A DNA stretch of 7,718 nt from Candidatus Cloacimonadota bacterium (GCA_011372345.1 DRTC01000017.1:1-7718), one strand, 5' to 3'; shown: positions 1-6,377, counted from the stretch's first letter. Program-made: numbers and translations. Notes: a model not told the origin generated them from the letters alone.

Positions 1-780
1 AGAGAAAGTGTGGAAGAATTTGTAATGCAATTCCTAAATAAGATCATCGAGCAGAACTTGGAAGAAACGATTTCATTTCTTTATCAGAAGGATCGTTACC
101 AGGAAAAGAAATTCCGGGAGAATTATCTTAACAGATTAAAAAGTAATAAGATTATTCAGAAAATGACGAATTACGACCTGATCTCATCTGCCCGGACAAA
201 AGATCGAAAACAATTCCTGGTCTATTTTGAGATAAACCGGAAATATGATCTGACTTTATTTTTGCTTCAAGATAAAGATAAATGGAAAATCCATAAAAAA
301 ATCCTGGGAAAACCGGAATTATTTAACGGAGAAAAAGAAGCTTATGAGCAGGTTGCAGTTCTTCTTTCCAAAAATAAACTGGGAAATGCTTATGAATTAC
401 TTAAAAAATATTCCAGCATTTATCTAGATTCAGCGGATTTCCAATATTATTGGGGATTGTATTATTCTTTCCAAAAGAACAATGATAAAGCAGCAAGATT
501 CTTTTTTAATGCGATTGAACTTGATCCGGATTTTGTGGAAGCAAAATATAATTATGCTTTGATGCTGCATGCAGAGAAAAAGATCGAGGAAGCTAAAATA
601 CTTTATCGAGAAATATTGAAATCAGCTCCCGAAGAACCGAAAACTTTGAATAATCTGGCTTCGATCCTCATCGATGAAAAAGAATTTGAAACAGCAAAGA
701 AATTACTGGAAAAATGTCTGAAAGTTGCTCCGGAATTCGAAATTGCGAAAAAAAATCTGGAGAGGATAGAACACAGATGA
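1..780 (+). CDS. TPR-repeat protein, 5' end probably outside the window
   Basis: The reading frame is open from base 1 to a TGA at 778-780, giving up to 259 residues. Counting the first codon as residue 1, about 1-105 form an alpha/beta region opening with an amphipathic helix, loosely like NTF2-type domains. Three tetratricopeptide repeats follow at about 146-179, 180-213 and 214-247, with the usual A/Y, G/A and P positions and ends like LDPDF, SAPEEP and VAPEF. A degenerate fourth repeat may lie at 112-145. TPRs form helical scaffolds for protein-protein contacts; the partner cannot be told. No signal peptide or membrane segment is visible, but the N-terminus may be missing. Internal starts are possible: GTG at 10, or ATG at 25 with GGAAG at 12-16. 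I favour an upstream start because the first helix already runs through RES-VEEFVMQFL. The last codons and the stop lie inside an intergenic-type repeat. Confidence 0.72.
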   Translation, partial: RESVEEFVMQFLNKIIEQNLEETISFLYQKDRYQEKKFRENYLNRLKSNKIIQKMTNYDLISSARTKDRKQFLVYFEINRKYDLTLFLLQDKDKWKIHKKILGKPELFNGEKEAYEQVAVLLSKNKLGNAYELLKKYSSIYLDSADFQYYWGLYYSFQKNNDKAARFFFNAIELDPDFVEAKYNYALMLHAEKKIEEAKILYREILKSAPEEPKTLNNLASILIDEKEFETAKKLLEKCLKVAPEFEIAKKNLERIEHR

Positions 781-806
781 AACGGATTGAACGGATTTAC
801 ACGGAT
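769..806 (+). repeat. GGAT-rich dispersed repeat, copy A
   Basis: This 38-nt stretch starts GAACACAGATG and carries GGAT at roughly 9-11 nt steps, ending ACACGGAT. It has the same length and start as copy D (6330-6367) and resembles copies B, E and F. It overlaps the end of the TPR gene, supplying its last three codons (E-H-R) and its TGA stop, and fills most of the gap before rtcB. Its function is unknown. Confidence 0.75.
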
Positions 807-843
807 AAAATTTTAGTTAATTTTCGGTGTTTGATATAGTGAT

Positions 844-2283
844 ATGAAAAACCTGATCAAAATTTCATCTAACATTTGGGAAATTCCGCAAACAGGAAAT
901 ATGCGTGTTCCCGGTCGTATTTATGCCAACGAAAGATTGATCGATTCGATCACAAAAGATGATGCGATCAAGCAGGTTCAAAAAGTTGCTGTTTTACCTG
1001 GAATTCAGAAATATTCATTTGCTATGCCGGATGTTCATCAAGGTTACGGTTTTCCGATCGGAGGAGTTGCTGCTTTTGATGTCGAGAATGGAATCATCTC
1101 TCCCGGAGGAGTTGGTTACGATATCAATTGCGGAGTTCGTTTTATCAGAACGAATCTTTTCTATCCGGAAATTAAAGATAGGATGAATAATCTGGTCGAA
1201 CAGATTTTCAGAACAGTTCCAACTGGAGTAGGATCTCGTAATGCGATCCAGAAGCTGAATGTATCTGAGCTTAAGAAAGTTTTGAAGAATGGAGCAGAAT
1301 GGGCTATTCAAAACAAATTTGGGAAAGATGATGATCTGCTGGCAACAGAAGATCTTGGAAAAATGAAAGAAGCAGATCCTGGAAAAGTAAGTGATAGAGC
1401 AATGAAAAGAGGTTCAAATCAATCAGGTACTTTAGGATCGGGAAATCATTTCATCGAGATCGGAGTTGTGAAAAATATTTTTGAAGAGAAGATTGCGAAA
1501 AATTTCGGTTTGGTAAAAAATCAGATCATTATTATCATTCATTCCGGTTCGCGCGGACTCGGTCATCAGATATGTGACGATTATGTGCATGAAATGCTTT
1601 TCCAAAGCAATAAACTCGATTTCGAATTGCCTGATAAACAACTTGCTTCCGTTTATATCAATTCCAAACTGGGAGAAGATTATTTCGGAGCAATGGCTTG
1701 TGCTGCTAATTTTGCTTGGGCAAATCGTCAGATCATGATGCATCTTGTGAAAAAATCAATGATGAGAACTCTAAAAATTGATGAGTCCAACCTTGGTTTT
1801 GAATTGATCTACGATGTTTGCCATAACATTGCGAAGTTCGAAGAACACGAAATCGATGGGAAAATGACAAGAGTCTGTGTTCATCGGAAAGGTGCAACTC
1901 GCGCATTTGGTCCAAACAGGAAAGAACTTGCTGATAAATTCCAGCAAACCGGACAACCGGTAATTATTCCCGGAGATATGGGAACGGAAAGTTATCTTTG
2001 TGTCGGTATGGAAAAAGCAATGAGCGAAACTTTCGGCAGTTCCTGTCATGGAGCGGGAAGAGTGATGAGTCGTCATCAGGCTCTAAAGGATACTGATTTT
2101 ACAAGTTTATTAGATGAGTTGAATAGAAAGAATATAATCGTTAGAGCAGCAAAGAGAAAAACTCTTATTGAAGAAAAAAGTGATGCCTATAAAAATGTCA
2201 ATGAAGTCGTTCAAACTATGCATGATGAAGGGATTATTCGGAAAGTTGTGAGAACAGTTCCGGTTGGAGTTGTTAAAGGGTGA
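844..2283 (+). CDS. rtcB: RNA-splicing ligase RtcB
   Basis: This is a GTP- and Mn2+-dependent RNA ligase that joins 2',3'-cyclic-phosphate (or 3'-phosphate) ends to 5'-OH ends, acting in tRNA splicing in archaea and animals and in RNA repair in bacteria. The 479-residue length and N-terminus match the long archaeal-type RtcB (about 481 residues). All signature motifs are present: MPDVHQGYGFPIGG (61-74), GYDINCGVR with metal ligand C96, GSGNH with N201/H202, IHSGSRGLGHQ with H233, CHN with H327, and SCHGAGR (400-406) with H402, the histidine that receives GMP. The enzyme should be intact and cytoplasmic. The ATG at 844 aligns with the family N-terminus; no clear Shine-Dalgarno precedes it. The archease gene follows 121 bp downstream on the same strand, supporting a joint operon. 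Confidence 0.97.
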   Translation: MKNLIKISSNIWEIPQTGNMRVPGRIYANERLIDSITKDDAIKQVQKVAVLPGIQKYSFAMPDVHQGYGFPIGGVAAFDVENGIISPGGVGYDINCGVRFIRTNLFYPEIKDRMNNLVEQIFRTVPTGVGSRNAIQKLNVSELKKVLKNGAEWAIQNKFGKDDDLLATEDLGKMKEADPGKVSDRAMKRGSNQSGTLGSGNHFIEIGVVKNIFEEKIAKNFGLVKNQIIIIIHSGSRGLGHQICDDYVHEMLFQSNKLDFELPDKQLASVYINSKLGEDYFGAMACAANFAWANRQIMMHLVKKSMMRTLKIDESNLGFELIYDVCHNIAKFEEHEIDGKMTRVCVHRKGATRAFGPNRKELADKFQQTGQPVIIPGDMGTESYLCVGMEKAMSETFGSSCHGAGRVMSRHQALKDTDFTSLLDELNRKNIIVRAAKRKTLIEEKSDAYKNVNEVVQTMHDEGIIRKVVRTVPVGVVKG

Positions 2284-2289
2284 AAAAAT

Positions 2290-2325
2290 GGACTCGACTT
2301 CAAAGCGCAGCGTGGAGTTGAGAAC
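2290..2325 (+). repeat. 36-nt hairpin element, intergenic copy
   Basis: The 36-nt sequence runs from GGACTCGAC to GTTGAGAAC. It differs at one position (C versus A in the loop) from a copy inside ribD at 3131-3166. CTCGACTTCA (2293-2302) pairs with TGGAGTTGAG (2313-2322): 10 bp including two G-T wobbles, with a 10-nt loop. It lies 7 nt after the rtcB stop. No T-run follows, so it does not look like an intrinsic terminator. Confidence 0.85.
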
Positions 2326-2353
2326 AAATTTTTACTCATTAAGATTGAATTAC

Positions 2354-2392
2354 GACTGAACTCCATCTAAATGAATTTGATGAAGTCCAGTC
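2354..2392 (-). repeat. Diverged inverted relative of the 36-nt hairpin element
   Basis: GACTGAACTCCATC (2354-2367) pairs with GATGAAGTCCAGTC (2379-2392) over 14 bp with two wobbles. AAA/TTT inside the 11-nt loop can add 3 bp. Read on the minus strand, the 36-nt element has arms CTCAACTCCA and TGAAGTCGAG; here the arms are CTGAACTCCA and TGAAGTCCAG. The two hairpins thus share their arms except for one C-G to G-C swap that preserves pairing. It sits just upstream of the archease start and has no T-tract. Confidence 0.7.
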
Positions 2393-2404
2393 ACATTTAG
2401 AAAA

Positions 2405-2824
2405 ATGAAAACTTACAAAATAATTGATCATACAGCAGATTTTTCTTTCCAGGTTTTTGGGAAAAATTTAGAGGATTTATTCATCAATTCAGCATTCGCT
2501 TTGATCAATATCATATTTGGAAATAAACTGCAACTTCCGAAGTTTCCCAAAATTCGGAAGTTTAAGATCAAATTGAAAAGTAATGATCAGGAAAGTCTGA
2601 TCATCGATTGGTTAAGAGAAATCCATTACCTGGCAATCGTGGAAAAGGAGATCGTCAGGAATATCTTAAATTTAGAAATTCTTGATTCGACAATTTCAGC
2701 AGAACTCGAAATGCAGAAAATCGAGCAAACTCTTGAAAATGAGATCAAAGCGATAACTTACAGCAATATCCAAATAAAAGAAGAAAATGGATTGTTGAGT
2801 TTCATTGTTGTCTGCGATGTTTGA
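2405..2824 (+). CDS. Archease, activator of RtcB
   Basis: Archease is a small metal-binding protein that promotes guanylylation of RtcB and lets it turn over repeatedly. The 139-residue length is normal. The diagnostic parts are DHTAD at 8-12 (metal-site D12), the helix NLEDLFINSAFALINI (21-36), the IIDWLREI helix (66-73), the EIKAITYSNI strand (113-122), and the C-terminus VVCDV with D138, the second conserved metal-site aspartate. The usual TYH is TYS here. The loop at about residues 40-53 is some four residues longer than in the archaeal archease I recall, and its DNA contains a 10-bp inverted repeat (2532-2562). It lies directly after rtcB, its known partner. The start context is AT-rich with no evident Shine-Dalgarno. 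The name archease is used because no gene symbol is settled in bacteria. Confidence 0.93.
   Translation: MKTYKIIDHTADFSFQVFGKNLEDLFINSAFALINIIFGNKLQLPKFPKIRKFKIKLKSNDQESLIIDWLREIHYLAIVEKEIVRNILNLEILDSTISAELEMQKIEQTLENEIKAITYSNIQIKEENGLLSFIVVCDV
2532..2562. repeat. 10-bp perfect inverted repeat inside the archease gene
   Basis: AACTTCCGAA (2532-2541) and TTCGGAAGTT (2553-2562) are perfect reverse complements with an 11-nt spacer. The spacer can pair a further 3 bp (TTT/AAA) after one mismatch. It encodes residues about 43-53, a lysine/proline-rich loop. The TTCCGAA core matches the core of repeat units in ribD (3604-3659), so it may be a remnant of that family, but chance is not excluded. Confidence 0.5.
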
Positions 2825-2833
2825 TAATTTATA

Positions 2834-2862
2834 GAACACAGATAATTCGGATTTACACGGAT
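2834..2862 (+). repeat. GGAT-rich dispersed repeat, copy B
   Basis: This copy starts GAACACAGAT and ends ATTTACACGGAT, like copy A but 29 nt long, as though one internal unit of about 9 nt were missing. It begins 10 nt after the archease stop codon and shares the orientation of copies A, D and E. Confidence 0.72.
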
Positions 2863-2865
2863 GGA

Positions 2866-2906
2866 AACTTGAGTTAAGCAGGCTTCAGCCTGTCTTGACT
2901 TAAGTT
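2866..2906. repeat. Long imperfect palindrome before ribD
   Basis: ACTTGAGTTAAG (2867-2878) pairs with CTTGACTTAAGT (2894-2905) with two G-T wobbles, A2866-T2906 adds one pair, and inside it CAGGC (2879-2883) pairs with GCCTG (2888-2892) around a TTCA loop. T2893 is the only bulge. The total is about 18 bp. It follows repeat copy B directly. An AT-rich stretch follows but no continuous T-run, so terminator function is uncertain; a miniature palindromic repeat is more likely. Confidence 0.7.
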
Positions 2907-2945
2907 GAAAATTCTTGTATTATTGAAAATAGTAATGGATAAATT

Positions 2946-4193
2946 ATGTTCAAAGAAAAATATTTTAAATTAGCGTACGATCTGGCAGAACGGGGAAGAG
3001 GTAAATGTTCACCGAATCCTTTTGTTGGTGCAGTGATCGTTAAAAATGATAAGATAATCGGGAAAGGATTTACTCAACCTTACGGAAATGATCACGCTGA
3101 AATACAGGCGATCAAAGATGCAAACAGTTCGGACTCGACTTCAAAGCGAAGCGTGGAGTTGAGAACGAAAAATGCCGAAATGTATGTTACTCTCGAACCT
3201 TGTGCTCATTTTGGAAAGACTCCACCTTGTGCAGATGCGATTATCAAAGCAGGGATCAAAAAAGTTTATGCTGGAATTAAAGATCCGAATCCGCTTGTAA
3301 ATGGAAAAGGATTTCAAAAGCTGAAAGAAGCTGGAATTGAAGTTAAAACTGGATTTTGGGAAGAAAAAATTTCCGAGCAGCTTGAATATTATATTACTTT
3401 TATCACCCAAAAAAGACCATTTGTATTTATGAAAAATGCCGTTTCTCTCGATGGGAAGATCGCCACCGAAAGCGGAGATGCGAAATGGATTTCCGGCCCG
3501 GAGTCAAGAGAATTTGTGCATCATCTGCGAAATGAAGTTGATGTGATCCTGACCGGAATTGGAACAGTTCTGGCTGATGATCCGCTTTTAAATGTGAGAA
3601 TAAAACCTTCCGAATGGTTACGATCAGAGGAACTCTCTCACTCAACCTTCGGAATGGTTGAAAACTTAAAGAAAAGTGATGTTCCAACCATTGCGAAGGT
3701 TTTTAACCATTCGCAAGGTTTCAATCATCCAACCCGGGTTATTCTCGACAGCAACTTGAAAATTCCTCTAAATTCAAAGATAGTGCAAACCGCTAATGAG
3801 ATCAAAACAATTATTTTTATTAGACAGGATTTACGGGATAAACAGGATAAGATTGCAGAATTAAAAACTTTTGGAGTTGAAATTGTTCTGGTTTCATCTG
3901 ATAAAAACTTCACAAATTCGGGAAATTTGTTAAGTTTAGAAATGGTTCTAAATGAACTTTATAAACGAAATTATTACAGCGTAATGATCGAAGCTGGAAG
4001 TAAGATTTGCTCATCTTTTTTATCTGAAAAATTAGTAGATAAGTTTTTTTATTTTATATCTCCCAAAATCGTGGGAGGTAATTTCTCACTTTTCAGAGAA
4101 CTGAAAATATCCAGAATGAAAGAAGCAATAAAACTGAAAATCGATAGAATCGAGAATATTGGGGATGATATTTTATTAATTGGATATCTATAA
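2946..4193 (+). CDS. ribD: Bifunctional riboflavin biosynthesis deaminase/reductase RibD with two extra segments
   Basis: RibD deaminates the diaminopyrimidine product of GTP cyclohydrolase II, then reduces its ribosyl chain with NADPH, two early steps to riboflavin. The deaminase domain (about 1-145) has NPFVGAVIV (24-32), HAE (50-52, zinc ligand H50 and catalytic E52) and PCAHFGKTPPC with zinc ligands C86 and C95. The reductase domain (about 158-415) has KNAVSLDGKIA (163-173), the GTVLADDP strand (206-213), VILDS (265-269), IEAGS (348-352) and ISPKIVGG (371-378). At 415 residues it is about 50 longer than usual. Residues 62-74 come from a 36-nt hairpin repeat, and about 220-259 from a cluster of four palindromic units. 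All key residues persist, so it is probably functional. No FMN riboswitch or other rib gene is seen. A weak promoter, TTGAAA (2905-2910) and AATAGT (2928-2933) 17 nt apart, is possible. Confidence 0.95.
   Translation: MFKEKYFKLAYDLAERGRGKCSPNPFVGAVIVKNDKIIGKGFTQPYGNDHAEIQAIKDANSSDSTSKRSVELRTKNAEMYVTLEPCAHFGKTPPCADAIIKAGIKKVYAGIKDPNPLVNGKGFQKLKEAGIEVKTGFWEEKISEQLEYYITFITQKRPFVFMKNAVSLDGKIATESGDAKWISGPESREFVHHLRNEVDVILTGIGTVLADDPLLNVRIKPSEWLRSEELSHSTFGMVENLKKSDVPTIAKVFNHSQGFNHPTRVILDSNLKIPLNSKIVQTANEIKTIIFIRQDLRDKQDKIAELKTFGVEIVLVSSDKNFTNSGNLLSLEMVLNELYKRNYYSVMIEAGSKICSSFLSEKLVDKFFYFISPKIVGGNFSLFRELKISRMKEAIKLKIDRIENIGDDILLIGYL
3131..3166 (+). repeat. 36-nt hairpin element inserted in frame in ribD
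   Basis: This matches 2290-2325 at 35 of 36 positions. The hairpin arms are 3134-3143 and 3154-3163. It adds exactly 12 codons between the HAE motif and the PCxxxG zinc motif of RibD. From H50 to the first zinc cysteine the distance is 36 residues, against 25 in E. coli RibD as I recall it. Removing the repeat leaves 24 and a smooth junction reading ANSS-KNAEMYVTLEPC. Confidence 0.9.
3604..3659 (+). repeat. Palindromic repeat pair (units 1 and 2) within ribD
   Basis: Unit 1, AACC-TTCCGAA-T-GGTT (3604-3619), and unit 2, AACC-TTCGGAA-T-GGTT (3644-3659), are nearly identical direct repeats whose 7-nt cores are reverse complements. They can fold as a 15-bp hairpin with one bulged T on each side and a 24-nt loop. 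The segment is in frame and encodes part of the extra region of the RibD reductase domain. Confidence 0.8.
3686..3720 (-). repeat. Palindromic repeat pair (units 3 and 4) within ribD
   Basis: Unit 3, AACC-A-TTGCGAA-GGTT (3686-3701), and unit 4, AACC-A-TTCGCAA-GGTT (3705-3720), are the same 16-nt unit in the opposite orientation to units 1 and 2. Their cores are again reverse complements, giving a 15-bp hairpin with two bulged A residues and a TTT loop. Compared with the first pair, the core changed from CCG/CGG to GCG/CGC while pairing was kept. Confidence 0.8.
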
Positions 4194-4214
4194 ATTTCCT
4201 TTTCCAAACAAATC

Positions 4215-4243
4215 TTGACACCAAATCCCTGAAAAAATATTAA
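4215..4243 (+). promoter_or_regulatory. Probable sigma70-type promoter for metG
   Basis: A perfect TTGACA (4215-4220) is followed after exactly 17 nt by TATTAA (4238-4243), four of six matches to TATAAT. It lies just after the ribD stop in an AT-rich gap. Transcription would begin near 4250, giving a leader of about 50 nt. It suggests metG has its own promoter. If the organism is Bacteroidota-like, its housekeeping promoter consensus could differ. Confidence 0.55.
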
Positions 4244-4259
4244 TTACTCAGAACACAGA

Positions 4260-4277
4260 CACAATCATTTGATTGTG
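4260..4277. promoter_or_regulatory. Perfect 8-bp palindrome in the metG leader
   Basis: CACAATCA-TT-TGATTGTG is a perfect inverted repeat with a 2-nt centre, just downstream of the predicted metG transcription start and upstream of its ribosome binding site. It could be an operator or a leader hairpin. It is preceded by GAACACAGA (4251-4259), the opening of the GGAT-rich repeat, so it may instead be a degenerate repeat copy. Confidence 0.4.
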
Positions 4278-4289
4278 ATACAGAAGAAT

Positions 4290-4293
4290 GGAG
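4290..4293 (+). promoter_or_regulatory. Ribosome binding site that decides the metG start
   Basis: GGAG with a 9-nt spacer precedes ATG 4303. The in-frame ATG at 4288 overlaps this site and has only an AGAAG with almost no spacing upstream. This favours 4303 as the true start. Confidence 0.6.
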
Positions 4294-4302
4294 AAAAAAT
4301 TA

Positions 4303-6327
4303 ATGCAAAAAAGAGAAAAAATTTTAGTAACGAGTGCCTTAACTTATGCGAACGGTCCGCTACACATCGGTCATATTGCAGGTTCATATCTGAATGCAGA
4401 CATTTTTACACGATTCAAAAAACTGCAGAATGCGGAAATCATCTATGTCGGAGGGACAGACGATCATGGTGCTCCCATCTCGATCAAAGCGGAAGAAGAA
4501 GGAATCTCACCGCAGGAGCTGGTTGATAAATACAACAAAAGTATGAGAGAAGATTTGAAGGGAATTGGAATCGAACAGGATTATTTTTCAGCAACTTCTA
4601 CAGAGGAACATAACAAACTGTCTCAAGATTTCTTCCTTAACTTGTTAGAAGCAGGATATATAAACAAAAAAACTTCCCAACAACTTTATGATGAAAAGAT
4701 GAAAAGATTTCTCGCTGACCGTTATGTGGAAGGAATTTGTCCGCATTGCGGAGCAGAAGGAGCTCGAGGAGATCAGTGTGATGCCTGTGGTAAATTGATC
4801 GATGCTGTGAACCTGATCAACCCGAAAAGCAAGATTTCCGGAGAAACTCCAGTTATTAAAGAAACTACACATTGGTATTTGAATTTGCCGAAATTTGAAG
4901 CGGAACTTCGCGAATGGTTGAAAACAAAAAAATATTGGAAAGACAATGTTCGAAATTTTATTTTGAGTTGGCTGAATGAAGGCTTGATCGAAAGGGCAAT
5001 CACACGAGATATTGATTGGGGAGTTCCTGTTCCTCTTGAAAATGCTGACGGGAAAGTTTTATATGTCTGGTTTGATGCTCCTATCGGTTATATTTCTTCA
5101 ACTAAAGAATGGGCGATCAAACAAGGAAAACCTGAACTATGGAAAAATTACTGGCTCGATCCGGAAACGAAACTGATCCACTTTCTCGGGAAAGATAACA
5201 TTCCATTTCATACAATAATCTGGCCTGCCATGTTATCCAAACAAAAAGATAAATATGTGCTTCCTTACGATGTTCCTGCAAATGAATTTCTTAATTTGGA
5301 AGGAAAGAAGATCTCGACCAGCAGGAACTGGGTTATCTGGGTGAAGGATTTCCTGAAATACTTTCCGGGAGAATTGTTGCGATATGTTTTGGCTGTTAAT
5401 GCTCCCGAAACTAAAGACAGCGATTTCAGTTGGAAGGACTTCCAGAACAGAATCAATACTGAACTAAATAATATTCTGGGAAACTTGGCGAACAGGACTT
5501 TTGTCTTTTCTAAAAAATATTTCGAGGGAGTAATAACCAAGCCGGAGATTTTAACAGAAATTTCTTTGAAGACACTTGCAGAAGCAAAATATCTGACGGA
5601 CCAAATCGAGAAAAGTTATAATAAATACCAAGTTAGGAAATCTGCGAAATTGTTGATGGATATTGCTCGCATCGGCAACAAATATTTCGATGAAACACAG
5701 CCGTGGGTTTCTATCAAATCAGAAAAAGAAAAGGCAGGAGAGACTCTTTATGTTTGTACAGAATTATTAAGAATGATCTCAATCGTTGGAACTCCGATCA
5801 TTCCCAAAAGTATGAAAAAACTGCGAAAAATGATGACTCTCTCCAAAGAATTTTCCTGGTCTGATATTCAGAATCCGATTGAATCGATCGAGTTGGCAAA
5901 AGTGAAACCTTTGTTCAGGAAAATCGAAGATAAAGAAATTGAAGAACAGGTAAAATTATTAGAGAAGAATCTGGTTCCGGAAAAACCAAAGCTCGAGCAT
6001 AAACCTTTGATCTCTTATGAAGATTTTATGAAAATGGAATTTCGAGTTGTCAAAATTCTGGAAGCGGAAAATATCAAAAAATCCAAGAAATTACTCAAAC
6101 TAAAAGTAAATATAGGAGACGAAATCCGTAGTGTTGTAGCAGGAATTTCCGAATATTACAAACCGGAAGATGTGATCGGGAAAAAAGTAGCCATGTTGAT
6201 CAATCTTCAGCCGCGAAAAGTGATGGGAGTAGAATCGCAGGCAATGATCTTGGCTACTCATGATGATGGAAAACTAACGATAATTATACCGGAAAAAGAT
6301 GTTAAAGAAGGAAGTGAGATTTCTTGA
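4303..6327 (+). CDS. metG: Methionine--tRNA ligase with C-terminal tRNA-binding domain
   Basis: This class I aminoacyl-tRNA synthetase charges tRNA-Met in the cytoplasm. Numbered from ATG 4303 (674 residues): Rossmann catalytic core with HIGH at 21-24; zinc knuckle C146/C149 and C159/C162; the VLYVWFDAPIGY segment (252-263); FLGKDNIPFH (294-303); the second signature loop as KISTSR (336-341) instead of KMSKS; an alpha-helical anticodon-binding domain at about 380-540; and an OB-fold Trbp111/EMAP-like domain at about 570-674 with LINLQPRKVMGVESQAMIL, usually involved in dimerisation and tRNA binding. KISTSRNW is as I recall for Bacteroidota-type MetRS, so it is not a defect. The start was chosen for its GGAG site and because MQKREKILVTSAL fits the family N-terminus; ATG 4288 would add five residues. 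It appears complete. Confidence 0.97.
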   Translation: MQKREKILVTSALTYANGPLHIGHIAGSYLNADIFTRFKKLQNAEIIYVGGTDDHGAPISIKAEEEGISPQELVDKYNKSMREDLKGIGIEQDYFSATSTEEHNKLSQDFFLNLLEAGYINKKTSQQLYDEKMKRFLADRYVEGICPHCGAEGARGDQCDACGKLIDAVNLINPKSKISGETPVIKETTHWYLNLPKFEAELREWLKTKKYWKDNVRNFILSWLNEGLIERAITRDIDWGVPVPLENADGKVLYVWFDAPIGYISSTKEWAIKQGKPELWKNYWLDPETKLIHFLGKDNIPFHTIIWPAMLSKQKDKYVLPYDVPANEFLNLEGKKISTSRNWVIWVKDFLKYFPGELLRYVLAVNAPETKDSDFSWKDFQNRINTELNNILGNLANRTFVFSKKYFEGVITKPEILTEISLKTLAEAKYLTDQIEKSYNKYQVRKSAKLLMDIARIGNKYFDETQPWVSIKSEKEKAGETLYVCTELLRMISIVGTPIIPKSMKKLRKMMTLSKEFSWSDIQNPIESIELAKVKPLFRKIEDKEIEEQVKLLEKNLVPEKPKLEHKPLISYEDFMKMEFRVVKILEAENIKKSKKLLKLKVNIGDEIRSVVAGISEYYKPEDVIGKKVAMLINLQPRKVMGVESQAMILATHDDGKLTIIIPEKDVKEGSEIS

Positions 6328-6329
6328 TA

Positions 6330-6367
6330 GAACACAGATGATACGGATTGAGCTGATCTTCACTGAT
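6330..6367 (+). repeat. GGAT-rich dispersed repeat, copy D
   Basis: This 38-nt copy starts GAACACAGATGATACGGATT and has the same length as copy A. The later units are degenerate (CTGAT, ACTGAT in place of CGGAT). It starts 3 nt after the metG stop and ends 10 nt before the start of the GxxExxY gene, filling almost all of the gap. Confidence 0.73.
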
Positions 6368-6377
6368 AAAAAGAAAA

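Noticed and set aside
835..840. TATAGT resembling a -10 box before rtcB
   Set aside because: A start of transcription from it would fall at or after the ATG at 844, and the sequence 17 nt upstream (TTTAGT) is a poor -35 box.
1015..2076. Several open frames on the minus strand over rtcB (and similarly over ribD and metG)
   Set aside because: They are antisense shadows of well-supported genes, with low-complexity, unrecognisable products.
2825..2945. FMN riboswitch upstream of ribD
   Set aside because: The 121-bp gap is taken up by repeat copy B and a single long palindrome; none of the multi-stem RFN element consensus is visible.
4060..4077. CTCCCA/TGGGAG 6-bp hairpin near the end of ribD
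   Set aside because: It encodes the conserved SPKIVGG motif of RibD, so the codons explain it; there is no T-tract after it.
4269..4526. 85-codon + strand frame overlapping the start of metG
   Set aside because: It lies in another frame over a clear metG coding region, has a cysteine/arginine-rich sequence with no family resemblance, and no ribosome binding site.
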